64,000 nucleotides of DNA from Burkholderia sp. WP9 (GTDB lineage Bacteria; Pseudomonadota; Gammaproteobacteria; Burkholderiales; Burkholderiaceae): positions 186,001 through 250,000 of the forward strand of contig NZ_FNTG01000001.1 of the NCBI RefSeq assembly GCF_900104795.1, written 5' to 3'. The position numbers were made by a program, and so were the translations under genes. This document shows positions 8,767 to 17,555 of this stretch, one piece after another. How positions within the stretch are numbered: position 1 is the stretch's first letter; the number at the start of each line of letters is the position of its first letter. The notes beneath the pieces were generated by a model that was not told the origin of the DNA, did not search any database, and saw only the letters and a program-made list of their open reading frames with translations.

Positions 8767-9006
8767 TCAATCGCCTGCGCTCGCCAGCATGTAATAGCAG
8801 CCGACGAGCAGCCAGGCGAACGACATGAGCAGGCAAGCGATGCCCGCGCGCGTCAGCAGATTAGGCCAGCGGGCGCGAGGCAACGCGTCCATCCGCACGA
8901 TGCGCCGCGCAAGTCCCGGATCGCGGCGAATAGCAACCGGCACGAGCGCGAGGCACAGCAGCGCCAGTGCGGCAGCGAAGATTTCCAGGGTGGACAGGAT
9001 GTGCAT
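8767..9006 (-). CDS. small two-helix membrane protein
   Basis: 79 residues with two hydrophobic segments, about residues 7-25 and 53-76, separated by a basic loop (RRDPGLARRIVR). No lipobox or enzyme motif is seen. It is convergent with the di-haem protein, 67 bases away. There is no strong ribosome site, but the codon choice and clean helix-loop-helix pattern support a real gene. Unknown function. Confidence 0.55.
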   Translation of the reverse strand: MHILSTLEIFAAALALLCLALVPVAIRRDPGLARRIVRMDALPRARWPNLLTRAGIACLLMSFAWLLVGCYYMLASAGD

Positions 9007-9307
9007 GGCGAGGTGGCCGGAGCGGGTTTTGGATTGCCGCGAAAGCGCGACAAGCCATCTTAAGAATGGGTCGTACTACTCGGAATGGGACGCGTCCTAA
9101 AATTGCGTGAGACCGCCGCAGGCGCCAACGCGTGACTCGGGGAGCGGCGCGCGCCGCAGGCTCACGTCGCGGGCGTTTGCGCTGACTCAGAGCTCAGCCG
9201 TTTCGCACGGTCACTTCAGAGGCGCCATGCTATGCTTTTGAGGTCCAGATCGCGAGACGCCGTGAGCGTGCGCGAGACCGTCCGAACACTTTCGAGGAGA
9301 ACCCTTC
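9007..9307. other. intergenic region, no gene seen
   Basis: About 300 bases between divergent genes. It should contain promoters for both, but no consensus pair is clear. The last bases carry the GAGGAGAA ribosome site of the gene at 9308. Confidence 0.5.
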
Positions 9308-9697
9308 ATGTCGATGCGAACCCGTGTGCTGTGTCACCTGACCGCCGCTAGTGTGTTGCTCGGTGGCGCGATCGGCGCGCACGCAGCGAACCTCGGCTTT
9401 CTGAACGACACGCCGCTCACCTATATGAAGCAACGCGACATCGACTCGGTCAAAAAGGCGGTCTTCTCCGCCCTCAACGACAAACAGGACGGCGAAACCA
9501 CGAACTGGGTCAACGAAGGCACGGGCAACAGCGTAAAGATCGACGCAGCGATAACGGTCGCCAGTACGGCCAAAGATGGCGAACGCACCTGCCGTGATGT
9601 CGGCGTCGTCCTCAATGCGAAGGGACAGTCCATGAGCCTGCGCCCGCAGTTCTGCAAGCAGGGCAGCGGCACCTGGCAACTGCAGAAAAAGCATTGA
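9308..9697 (+). CDS. exported 17-kDa surface-antigen-like C-terminal domain protein
   Basis: 129 residues starting after a strong GAGGAGA ribosome site. A Sec signal peptide is cleaved after AHAA (about residue 27). The mature protein keeps the order of the RT0821/Lpp0805 surface-protein family: a short N-terminal helix, the LNDKQDGETTNWVN block, a central strand, the CRDVGV segment and an FCKQGSGTWQL end. Two cysteines could form a disulfide in the periplasm. In this family the domain is usually attached to a glycine-zipper lipoprotein; here it occurs alone. The function is unknown, probably envelope-related. Confidence 0.65.
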   Translation: MSMRTRVLCHLTAASVLLGGAIGAHAANLGFLNDTPLTYMKQRDIDSVKKAVFSALNDKQDGETTNWVNEGTGNSVKIDAAITVASTAKDGERTCRDVGVVLNAKGQSMSLRPQFCKQGSGTWQLQKKH

Positions 9698-9803
9698 GCA
9701 TGCAGGCCGTCATGGCGGCGCGTGTCCGCTTGCTGCCGGCGCGGCTGGAAGCCTCGCATGTGCGTGTGCGCTCGTGTGTGTGCTCGCGTGAAGCGGGGGC
9801 GCG

Positions 9804-10253
9804 ATGAGCGCGCGGGTGATCTCGTGCGGCATCGTGTTGCTTGATCCGGATGGCCGCGTGCTGCTCGCGCATGCCACCGAGACATCGCACTGGGATATTC
9901 CGAAAGGGCACGGCGAAGAAGGCGAGGCGCCGCATGTCACGGCGTTGCGCGAGATGGTCGAGGAGACCGGTATCGCCATCGAGCCCGCGCGTCTGAAAGA
10001 CCTCGGTCTGTTCGTCTACCGGCGCGACAAGGATCTGCATCTGTTCGGCGCGCGCGCTACCGTCGACGAACTCGATCTGAGCGTATGCACCTGCACGTCG
10101 CTTTTTCCGCGCCGGTATGACGGCACGCTGATTCCGGAAATGGATGCCTACCGCTGGACCTCGCCGGACGAGGTCGACAAGTATGCGAGCCGCAGTCTCA
10201 CGCGGCTCTTTCAGACCACGCTGTCACTCGCGGAACTGCACCGGTCGCTCTAG
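9804..10253 (+). CDS. Nudix hydrolase
   Basis: 149 residues. The Nudix box is complete: G, five residues, E, seven residues (APHVTAL), then REMVEETGI, at about residues 35-57. Such enzymes use Mg2+ to hydrolyse nucleoside diphosphates linked to another group in the cytoplasm. The N-terminal ISCGIVLLDPDGRVLL strand precedes the box as expected. The substrate is unknown. It begins 106 bases after the preceding gene and converges on the binding-protein gene. Confidence 0.88.
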   Translation: MSARVISCGIVLLDPDGRVLLAHATETSHWDIPKGHGEEGEAPHVTALREMVEETGIAIEPARLKDLGLFVYRRDKDLHLFGARATVDELDLSVCTCTSLFPRRYDGTLIPEMDAYRWTSPDEVDKYASRSLTRLFQTTLSLAELHRSL

Positions 10254-10297
10254 TGGCGAGGTTGGCGAGGCGGGCGAGTGCGCAGGCCGCCTGACGT

Positions 10298-11311
10298 TCA
10301 GTCGAGCGCGCGGTCGTTGGGATGCGCGAAGAGGGCGCGGTTCTGCTCCGACAGCGGAAAATTCAGATTGATACCGTGCGGCGGAATAGGTTGCGTGAAC
10401 CACTGCTTGTACAGACGTTCCGCTTCGCCGGAAGTCTGACCGCGTGCGATCACCCCGTTCACAAGGCTGCGGAACGGTTCATCGCCCTTGCGGAACATGC
10501 ACGCGTAAACTTCATAGCCAAGCGGCGTGCCGGTCACCACGAAGTCGTCCGGACGCGGGTCGGTCGCTTTGAAACCGTACACGATCGGCTCGTCCATCAC
10601 GAAGGCCACGGCCCGATCGTCCTTGAGCGCGCCGAACGCCTCGGGATGATCCCGGGCACTGGTGATGCGCATGTTCAGATGCTTGTCGGTATTCAGGCGA
10701 CGCAGCAGGCGCTCATCCGAGGTGCCCGCGGTCGTTACGACCGCCTTGCCGGCCAGATCCTGAAAATCCGTAATGCCGCTGTTTTTGCGCACGATCATGC
10801 GCACCGCGTACTGGAAGAAACTGTTGGAGAACGCAGCCAGATTTTCGCGTTCCACCGTATGCGTGGTCGACCCGCACTCCAGATCGATCTGGTTGTTGAG
10901 CAACATCGGCGTACGGTTCGACGAGGTCACGGTGATCTCGCGCACCTTCAGTTGCGGCATGCCGAGCGTCTTCTTGATCTCGTCCACGATCTGCAGCGCG
11001 ATGGTCTGCGAGTAGCCGACCGTGCCTTTGCCGCCGAAATAGGAAAAGGGGATCGACGCTTCACGCACGCCGAGCACGACCACGCCATCATCGTGAATTT
11101 TCTTCAGCGTGCCGGTGAGTTCGTCCGCGTACGCGGAGCAGGTCAGCGACGCCGCGCCGAAGGCGGCCAGTGCCATGAGCGCGCGACGCGCACCACGAAC
11201 GCAGCCGCGCGTGGCCTGCGCGGCGCCGCGCGTTGCACGCCACGCCGTGTCCTGCATGGGGTGCCGCGCTGTGTCCTTGATACTCGCCCTGTGGCGGGCT
11301 GAAACTTTCAT
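10298..11311 (-). CDS. gltI: glutamate/aspartate-type ABC transporter substrate-binding protein
   Basis: 337 residues from ATG 11311, which follows GGAGG. The sequence has an unusually long basic N-region (about 40 residues) before the hydrophobic signal core, with likely cleavage after SAYA near residue 62. The mature protein has the family-3 periplasmic fold: GVVVLGVREASIPFSY at the start, then the IALQIVDEIKK, ECGSTTHTVERE and VVTTAGTSDERLL blocks. The TTHTVERE segment is typical of GltI-like glutamate/aspartate receptors. No permease or ATPase genes are adjacent, so it is an orphan receptor or works with a transporter elsewhere. The long N-region may mean that a later start is used. Confidence 0.8.
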   Translation of the reverse strand: MKVSARHRASIKDTARHPMQDTAWRATRGAAQATRGCVRGARRALMALAAFGAASLTCSAYADELTGTLKKIHDDGVVVLGVREASIPFSYFGGKGTVGYSQTIALQIVDEIKKTLGMPQLKVREITVTSSNRTPMLLNNQIDLECGSTTHTVERENLAAFSNSFFQYAVRMIVRKNSGITDFQDLAGKAVVTTAGTSDERLLRRLNTDKHLNMRITSARDHPEAFGALKDDRAVAFVMDEPIVYGFKATDPRPDDFVVTGTPLGYEVYACMFRKGDEPFRSLVNGVIARGQTSGEAERLYKQWFTQPIPPHGINLNFPLSEQNRALFAHPNDRALD

Positions 11312-11373
11312 CAGACCTCCGGGACTGGCGCTTGCGAACACCGCGTCGTCACTGTCGATGGAATAGGGATGCA

Positions 11374-11412
11374 ACAAAACGGCGTGCATCCTTCTCACGA
11401 GACGCACGCCGT
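11374..11412 (-). terminator. terminator after glnS
   Basis: Read on the minus strand, ACGGCGTGC and GCACGCCGT form a perfect 9-bp stem around a 16-base loop and are followed by TTTGTTG. It lies about 40 bases past the glnS stop codon. Confidence 0.75.
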
Positions 11413-11449
11413 ATTCAACGTTTACTGCGCAACAAAGCTCACGTTCAGC

Positions 11450-13159
11450 TTACGCCGGCTTGCCCCAACTATCGCGCAGGCTGACGATGCGATTGAATAC
11501 GGGCTTACCCGGTTGCGAATCGACGCGGTCGGCAACGAAGTAGCCGTGGCGTTCGAACTGATAGCGCTGTTCCGGCAGCGCCTCGCGCGCGCCCGGCTCG
11601 AGGTAGGCGTTGACCACGCGCTTCGAATCCGGATTCAGCGCCTCGAGGAAATCGCGGCCGCCGGCGTCCGGTTGCGGCTCCTTGAACAGGCGGTCGTAGA
11701 TGCGCACTTCGGCCGGGCACGCGGCTGCGGCGCTGACCCAGTGGATGTTGCCCTTGACCTTGTAGTTGTTCGCGCCTTCGGTGCCCGATTTGCTGTCCGG
11801 GAAGTAGTTGCAGTGGATCGCGACGATGTTGCCGTTTTCGTCCTTGTCCGCGCCGATGCATTCGATCACGTAGCCGTAGCGCAGGCGTACCTTGTTGCCT
11901 GGGAACAGACGGAAGTAGCCCTTGGGCGGCGTTTCGTTGTAGTCGTCGCGCTCGATCCACAGCTCGCGTGAAATCGGAAATTCGCGCACGCCCATTTCCG
12001 GATGATGCGGGTGGACCGGCGCATTGCACGGCTCGGTCACGCCCTCCGGGAAGTTGTCGATGATCAGCTTGACCGGGTCGAGCACGGCGGCCGTGCGCGG
12101 CGCCTTCGCGTCGAGATCGTCGCGCAGCGCGCCTTCGAACACGCTCATGTCGATCCACGAATCGACCTTGGTGATGCCGATACGCTCGCAGAACAACTGG
12201 ATCGCTTCCGGCGTGAAGCCGCGCCGGCGCACGCCGACGATGGTCGGCATACGCGGATCGTCCCAGCCGTCCACGTGGCCTTCGGTCACGAGTTGCAGCA
12301 GCTTGCGCTTGCTGGTGATCGCGTAAGTCAGGTTCAGGCGCGAAAATTCGATCTGCTGCGGCAGCGGGCGCGTGAAAATGCCGGCCTCGGCAAGCTCGTT
12401 CAGAATCCAGTCGTACAGCGGACGGTGGTCTTCGAACTCCAGCGTGCACAGCGAATGCGTGATGTTTTCCAGCGCGTCCGAGATGCAGTGCGTGTAGTCG
12501 TACATGGGGTACACGCACCACTTGTCGCCGGTCCGGTAGTGATGCGCGAAACGGATCCGGTAAATGACCGGATCGCGCATATTGAAGTTCGGCGACGACA
12601 TGTCGATCTTCGCGCGCAGCACGTGCTCGCCTTCCTTGAACTCACCGGCCTTCATGCGGCGGAACAGGTCGAGATTCTCCTGCACCGAACGTTCGCGAAA
12701 GCGCGAGGGCGTGCCGACTTCCGTGGCCGAGCCGCGGTTCGCGCGCATTTCTTCGGCCGACTGACTGTCCACATACGCCTTACCGCGTTCGATCAGCAGC
12801 TCGGCGAATTCGTACAGCTTGTCGTAGTAATCGCTCGCGTAGTAGAGCTGTTCCTTGCCGTCTTTTTCCCACTCGAAGCCGAGCCAGCGCACGGCGTCGA
12901 TGATCGAGTCGACGTATTCGACGCTTTCCTTTTCCGGATTGGTGTCGTCGAAGCGCAAATGGCACACGCCGCCGTAGCTGCGCGCCACGCCGAAGTTCAG
13001 GCAGATGCTCTTGGCGTGACCGATATGCAGATAGCCGTTCGGCTCGGGCGGAAAGCGCGTTTCGACGCGCTGGCCCCACTTGCCGGTGCGGTTGTCTTCG
13101 TCAATGATGTTGCGGATGAAATTGGATGCCGCTGGCGCGTCGTTGCGTTCGGTATTCAT
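11450..13159 (-). CDS. glnS: glutaminyl-tRNA synthetase
   Basis: 569 residues, close to the family norm, starting at ATG 13159 (an upstream TTG in frame is less likely). It charges tRNA-Gln with glutamine in the cytoplasm. The class I signature is present: [12 protein letters not shown] with HIGH at residues 45-48, and a KMSKS-equivalent reading TSKRKL. The anticodon-binding beta-barrel follows, ending in the conserved RDSWGKP region. Most of the long opposite-strand frames here are shadows of this gene. A terminator follows directly. Confidence 0.97.
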   Translation of the reverse strand: MNTERNDAPAASNFIRNIIDEDNRTGKWGQRVETRFPPEPNGYLHIGHAKSICLNFGVARSYGGVCHLRFDDTNPEKESVEYVDSIIDAVRWLGFEWEKDGKEQLYYASDYYDKLYEFAELLIERGKAYVDSQSAEEMRANRGSATEVGTPSRFRERSVQENLDLFRRMKAGEFKEGEHVLRAKIDMSSPNFNMRDPVIYRIRFAHHYRTGDKWCVYPMYDYTHCISDALENITHSLCTLEFEDHRPLYDWILNELAEAGIFTRPLPQQIEFSRLNLTYAITSKRKLLQLVTEGHVDGWDDPRMPTIVGVRRRGFTPEAIQLFCERIGITKVDSWIDMSVFEGALRDDLDAKAPRTAAVLDPVKLIIDNFPEGVTEPCNAPVHPHHPEMGVREFPISRELWIERDDYNETPPKGYFRLFPGNKVRLRYGYVIECIGADKDENGNIVAIHCNYFPDSKSGTEGANNYKVKGNIHWVSAAAACPAEVRIYDRLFKEPQPDAGGRDFLEALNPDSKRVVNAYLEPGAREALPEQRYQFERHGYFVADRVDSQPGKPVFNRIVSLRDSWGKPA

Positions 13160-13523
13160 GCGAGAAGGTGAAAGTCTGTCGAGGGCGCGCAATGCGTCCT
13201 CTTATCCGACAATTCTACCTGACGAGCCCCGTTGCGGCAGGCGAGTGCGGCATGCAGCCAACGTTTGAGCCGTTTTCGAGGCGGATTCGGGGCGCAGCCG
13301 GCGCTGTAACAGGAGGTAAATCGGTTTGTTGATGGGTTCGCCGCCGACTTAGGATGCGAGCGGCGCGGCCTCGTCCGCTCGCGTGCGGCATGCCTGCATT
13401 GGGCTTTCTGGCGCCGCACCCGGTCGCGAGCCTTCCATGCCCGGGCCGCACAGTCCCTTGTCGCCTTGCACGAAATCCTGCCGTTCGTGCACCATGGCGC
13501 CCTCAGTTGCCGGAGTTTCTCGG
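13160..13523. other. intergenic region between glnS and ggt
   Basis: About 360 bases between divergent genes. No independent coding frame or RNA is convincing. Frames that extend ggt upstream into this region lack a ribosome site. Confidence 0.5.
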
Positions 13524-15263
13524 ATGTCTGTCCCCACGCACGGCGCGCCTCGCGCGCCTTTCACCGCTCTTAATTTCGCCCGGCTCGTGACGGTGTCGGC
13601 CATGCTCGCCGCGTTTGCGGGCAGCGCGCTCGCGCCCGTGCCCGCTTTGGCGAAAACGCCGCCGCCCAAAGCCGTATTCGACGCGTCGGCCGTGGCCGTG
13701 CCGGACCGTTACAGCGCGGACACGGCGCAGCAGATTTTCGCCGCCGGCGGCAACGCGGTGGATGCCGCTGTCGCAATCGCGTTCACGCTGGCCGTGACCT
13801 GTCCGGACGCGGGCAATCTGGGCGGCGGCGGATTCATGACCGTGTTCATGGACGGCAAGCCGCACTTCCTCGACTACCGCGAGCGCGCGCCGCAACAGGC
13901 GACCCGCGACATGTACCTCGACGACAAGGGCAACCTGTTGCCGGGCATGAGCACTGTCGGCCATCGCGCGGTGGCCGTGCCGGGGACGGTCGAGGGCATG
14001 TGGGAGGCGCAGCAGCGTTTCGGCAAGCTGAAGTGGAAGCAGGTGCTGGCGCCGGCGATCCGCTATGCCACCGACGGCTTTCAGGTCGAGCCATGGTTGC
14101 AGCAGCGCCGCGACGCCGCGGCGAAGAACTTCGCCCGCAAGACCAATTTCGACGCGTACTTTTCCAGTCTCAAGGCGGGCGTGACGTACCGCCAGCCTGA
14201 ACTCGCGCAGACGCTGTCGCGCCTTGCGAGCGACGGCGGGCGCGAATTCTACGAAGGCCGCACCGCGGATCTGATTGCCCAGCAGATGTACGGCCACGGT
14301 CTCGTCACGAAGCAGGACCTGATTCAATACAAAGCCGTGTGGCGTCAGCCGCTCACCGCCGACTGGAACGGCTACCAGGTCGTTACCGCGCCGCCGCCGA
14401 GTTCGGGCGGCGTCGGGCTGATCCAGATGCTGAAGATGAAAGCCGATCTGAAGCAGGCGTTCGACGGCCTCGAACTCAATTCCGTGCCGTATATCCATCT
14501 GATCGCGCAGATCGAAGACCGCGTGTTTGCTGATCGCCAGCAGTACCTGGGCGATCCGGATGCGTACAAGGTGCCGGTCGGCAAACTGACCGACGACGCC
14601 TACCTGGCGCAGCGCGCGGACGAAGTCAAACCCGACGAAGTGCCGGGCGCGGCGCCGGTCAAGCCAGGCCTCGGCGACGCGGCGCCGGAGAAGGCGCAGA
14701 CCACGCATTTCTCGGTGGTCGACAAGTGGGGCAATGCCGTGTCGAACACGTACACGTTGAACGGTGACTTCGGTTCGGGCGTGGTGGTGGACGGCGGCGG
14801 CTTTCTGCTGAACGACGCCATGGATGACTTCGTCACCAGGCCGGCGAGCGCGAGCAGCGCGGAGGTCAATACGGTGGCGCCCGGACGCCGCCCGCTGTCG
14901 TCGATGACGCCGACCATTCTGCTGAAGGACAACAAGGTGTCGCTCGTGATCGGCACGCCAGGCGGCTCGCGCATCCTGACGTCGATATTCCAGGTAATGA
15001 CCGACCTGTACGATTTCAATATGCCGCCCGCCGACGCGCTCGCCGCGATGCGTTTCCACCATCAGTTGCTGCCGCAGAAGACGATCTATTTCGAGCCGTA
15101 TCATCCGGTCACGGGTGAACTGGCGGAGCAGTTGCAAGGCATGGGCTACACGCTCGAGGGGCAGTCGTTCAATGGCGACGTGCAGATGATCCGCATCGAG
15201 GGCGCCGCGCCTGAGCCGGCAGCGGATCCGCGCGGCGTGGGTGTGGCGCGCGTGATGCGTTGA
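13524..15263 (+). CDS. ggt: gamma-glutamyltransferase
   Basis: 579 residues from ATG 13524, after a GGAG motif; the frame is open further upstream but without a ribosome site. A signal peptide ends near PALAK (about residue 44), so the enzyme is periplasmic. It transfers or hydrolyses the gamma-glutamyl group of glutathione and related peptides. The precursor is cleaved autocatalytically before the first Thr of TTHFSVVD (about residue 393), which becomes the nucleophile of the small subunit. The GDFGSGVV, LNDAMDDF and PGGSRI blocks of the small subunit are all present, and the large subunit has the GNLGGGGF motif. Confidence 0.95.
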   Translation: MSVPTHGAPRAPFTALNFARLVTVSAMLAAFAGSALAPVPALAKTPPPKAVFDASAVAVPDRYSADTAQQIFAAGGNAVDAAVAIAFTLAVTCPDAGNLGGGGFMTVFMDGKPHFLDYRERAPQQATRDMYLDDKGNLLPGMSTVGHRAVAVPGTVEGMWEAQQRFGKLKWKQVLAPAIRYATDGFQVEPWLQQRRDAAAKNFARKTNFDAYFSSLKAGVTYRQPELAQTLSRLASDGGREFYEGRTADLIAQQMYGHGLVTKQDLIQYKAVWRQPLTADWNGYQVVTAPPPSSGGVGLIQMLKMKADLKQAFDGLELNSVPYIHLIAQIEDRVFADRQQYLGDPDAYKVPVGKLTDDAYLAQRADEVKPDEVPGAAPVKPGLGDAAPEKAQTTHFSVVDKWGNAVSNTYTLNGDFGSGVVVDGGGFLLNDAMDDFVTRPASASSAEVNTVAPGRRPLSSMTPTILLKDNKVSLVIGTPGGSRILTSIFQVMTDLYDFNMPPADALAAMRFHHQLLPQKTIYFEPYHPVTGELAEQLQGMGYTLEGQSFNGDVQMIRIEGAAPEPAADPRGVGVARVMR

Positions 15264-15335
15264 AAGGGTGGCCGTGCCTACGACAACAAATTGCAAGTCA
15301 CGACTAACTGCAGGTAACGACCAACGGGGAACGCG

Positions 15336-15905
15336 ATGAGCGGACAAAAACAACTGAGCACACTCGTGCTGCCCGGCTATCAAGGCTCCGGCGCCGGCCA
15401 CTGGCAGACACGTTGGGAAGCGCTGAATCCGGCATTCGTACGGATGCGGATGCCGGACTGGGACCACCCCGAACGCGACGCCTGGTGCCGCACGCTCGAT
15501 GCCGCCGTAGCCGCCGCTGACGCACCGGTGGTGTTCGCCGCGCATAGCCTCGGCTGCCTGACGGTCGCCTTCTGGGCCTCGCAGTACGCGGGCGCCGCGC
15601 AGCTTGCGAAGGTGGCGGGCGCATTGCTGGTCGCTCCGCCCGATCCCGCCGAAGCGCATTTCCCGCAGGACGCGAGCGGATTCGCACCCGTGCCGCTCAC
15701 GCGCCTGCCGTTTCCGTCCATTGTCGTGGCGAGCCGCGACGATCCCTATGGCGGCGTGCCGTTTTCACAGGCCTGTGCGAACGGTTGGGGCAGCCGTTGG
15801 ATCGACATCGGTGCGCGCGGGCATATCAACGCGGACAGCGGGCTTGGTGATTGGGACGAAGGGCGCGAGTGGCTGGAGTCGTTCGGTACGTCAAACCGTC
15901 GCTGA
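15336..15905 (+). CDS. RBBP9/YdeN-family serine hydrolase
   Basis: 189 residues of the compact alpha/beta-hydrolase family. The nucleophile elbow is AHSLGC (Ser about residue 71), preceded by LPGYQGSGAGHWQ near the N-terminus. The catalytic Asp is probably in SRDDPY and the His in RGHINADSGLGDW; the last block is the family signature. Cytoplasmic; the natural substrate is not known for bacterial members. It follows ggt by about 70 bases on the same strand and might be co-transcribed. Confidence 0.88.
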   Translation: MSGQKQLSTLVLPGYQGSGAGHWQTRWEALNPAFVRMRMPDWDHPERDAWCRTLDAAVAAADAPVVFAAHSLGCLTVAFWASQYAGAAQLAKVAGALLVAPPDPAEAHFPQDASGFAPVPLTRLPFPSIVVASRDDPYGGVPFSQACANGWGSRWIDIGARGHINADSGLGDWDEGREWLESFGTSNRR

Positions 15906-15920
15906 GTAACGCTCGCGCTG

Positions 15921-15985
15921 AACGCGATCAACGTGCCACCGTGATCAACGCGATCAACGCGATCAACGCGCGACCAACGCGACCC
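15921..15985. repeat. degenerate 9-bp tandem repeat
   Basis: Short stretch of AACGCGATC units: three near-perfect head-to-tail copies at about 15945-15970 and diverged copies on either side. It lies between the convergent ends of the hydrolase and CoA-transferase genes, so it touches no reading frame. Confidence 0.7.
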
Positions 15986-15993
15986 CGTCGGAT

Positions 15994-17214
15994 TCAAATC
16001 ACCGACTGCCCCCGCAACGCCGCGATCCTCGCTTCGTCATAGCCGAGCACGTCACGCAAAATGCTCTCCGTGTGTTCCCCGAGCGTAGGCGGATGCGCAA
16101 GCGCTTCGGGCGGCGTGCCGGTCATATTGATCGGATTGCGCACCAGCTTGACCGTGCCGCCCGACGGATGCGGCAGATCCACCTGCATCCCGCGCGCTAC
16201 CACCTGTTCGTTCTCGAAGACTTCACCGAGATCGTTGATCGGCCCACACGGCACGCCTGCGGCTTCGAGCGCGCTGATCCATTGCTGCTTGCCCTGGAGC
16301 CGGACCATCTCCGCGAGAATCGGCACGAGGATGTCGCGATTGCGCACCCGCGCCGGGTTGGTCGCGAATCGCTCGTCGTCGGCCAGTTCCGGACGGCCGC
16401 CCACTTCGACGAACTTGCGGAACTGCCCGTCGTTGCCGACCGCGACGATGATCCAGCCGTCGCTCGTCTGGAACGTCTGGTACGGCACGATGTTGGGATG
16501 CGCATTGCCCCAGCGCACCGGCGGCTGGCCGCTTGCCAGGTAGTTCGAATTCATATTGGCGAGCATCGCCACCTGCACGTCGAGCAGCGCCATGTCGATG
16601 TACTGGCCTTCGCCCGTCCGGTCGCGGTGGGTGAGGGCGGTGAGCACGGCAATGGTCGAGTACATGCCGGTCATGAGGTCGGCGATCGCGACGCCGGCCT
16701 TCTGCGGGCCGCCGCCCGGCTGGCCGTCGCGTTCGCCGGTAATGCTCATGAAGCCGCCAATGCCTTGCACGATAAAGTCGTAGCCGGCGCGCTGCGCATA
16801 CGGCCCGGTCTGCCCGAAGCCTGTCACCGAGCAATAGATGAGGTCGGGCTTCACTTCCTTGAGCGATGCGTAGTCCAGACCGTATTTCTTCAACTGGCCG
16901 ACCTTGTAGTTCTCAAGCACCACGTCGCTCTGCGCGGCCAGCTCGCGGATGATCCGCTGGCCTTCGGGCGAAGCGATGTCGACGGTGACCGAGCGCTTGT
17001 TGCGGTTCGCCGCGAGGTAATACGCGGCTTCGCGGGTGTCTTCGCCGTCAGGTGTCTTGAGGTACGGCGGCCCCCAATGGCGGGTGTCGTCGCCGACTTC
17101 GGGGCGTTCGATCTTGATCACGTCGGCGCCGAAATCGGCAAGAGTCTGCGCGCACCAGGGTCCGGCGAGCACGCGTGTGAGATCCAGCACGCGGATATGA
17201 CTGAGAGCGCCCAT
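15994..17214 (-). CDS. class III (CaiB/BaiF) CoA-transferase
   Basis: 406 residues from ATG 17214 after a GGAGACA site. It has the family hallmarks: an N-terminal IRVLDLTRVLAGPWCAQTLADFGADV, the SVTGFGQTGPYAQRAGYDF block, and the ADLMTGMY segment whose Asp forms the CoA-ester intermediate. C-terminal VPCGPINDLGEVF and LGEHTESIL complete the fold. Such enzymes move CoA between carboxylic acids such as formate/oxalate, succinate/glutarate or carnitine. The donor and acceptor cannot be told here, because no acyl-CoA dehydrogenase or decarboxylase gene is adjacent. Confidence 0.9.
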   Translation of the reverse strand: MGALSHIRVLDLTRVLAGPWCAQTLADFGADVIKIERPEVGDDTRHWGPPYLKTPDGEDTREAAYYLAANRNKRSVTVDIASPEGQRIIRELAAQSDVVLENYKVGQLKKYGLDYASLKEVKPDLIYCSVTGFGQTGPYAQRAGYDFIVQGIGGFMSITGERDGQPGGGPQKAGVAIADLMTGMYSTIAVLTALTHRDRTGEGQYIDMALLDVQVAMLANMNSNYLASGQPPVRWGNAHPNIVPYQTFQTSDGWIIVAVGNDGQFRKFVEVGGRPELADDERFATNPARVRNRDILVPILAEMVRLQGKQQWISALEAAGVPCGPINDLGEVFENEQVVARGMQVDLPHPSGGTVKLVRNPINMTGTPPEALAHPPTLGEHTESILRDVLGYDEARIAALRGQSVI

Positions 17215-17555
17215 ATTCGTAGATGTCTCCTGTGTCGGCCAGCGCGCAGCGCGCCCTGGTTTCATGCACGTAGTTGCGAATCGCGAGGCGGCGCGCAAGG
17301 CGCCGCGAATGGAGGCAATCTTAAGCGATTCCGGCACGCGGGCGGAGTCGGCCGAACGTCATAAGACTAACGGCGCGCCCCATAATGTCCCACGCTGCCC
17401 GCTCAAACCTGGCCGAACGGCCGACCCTGCAGGGCGCGCTGCCGCGCACGGGCGCCGATCCCGTATAATCAGTCGTTTAAGAAACAAACAGTTGGCGCAT
17501 CCCACGATGCCGCCGGTAACAGCCAGGGAACTGGCAAACCCGTCCCCCGCACGCT
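17215..17555. other. alaS upstream region
   Basis: About 340 bases between the divergent CoA-transferase and alaS genes. A TATAAT box at 17464-17469 on the plus strand is the only promoter-like element I see; no good -35 hexamer lies 16-18 bases before it. No further gene is evident. Confidence 0.4.

Noticed and set aside
11312..11407. Longer start for the amino-acid binding protein
   Set aside because: No ribosome site upstream, while GGAGG is well placed before ATG 11311.
13503..15659. 718-residue open frame on the minus strand over ggt
   Set aside because: Antisense shadow of gamma-glutamyltransferase; Arg/Ala/His-rich with no recognisable motif.
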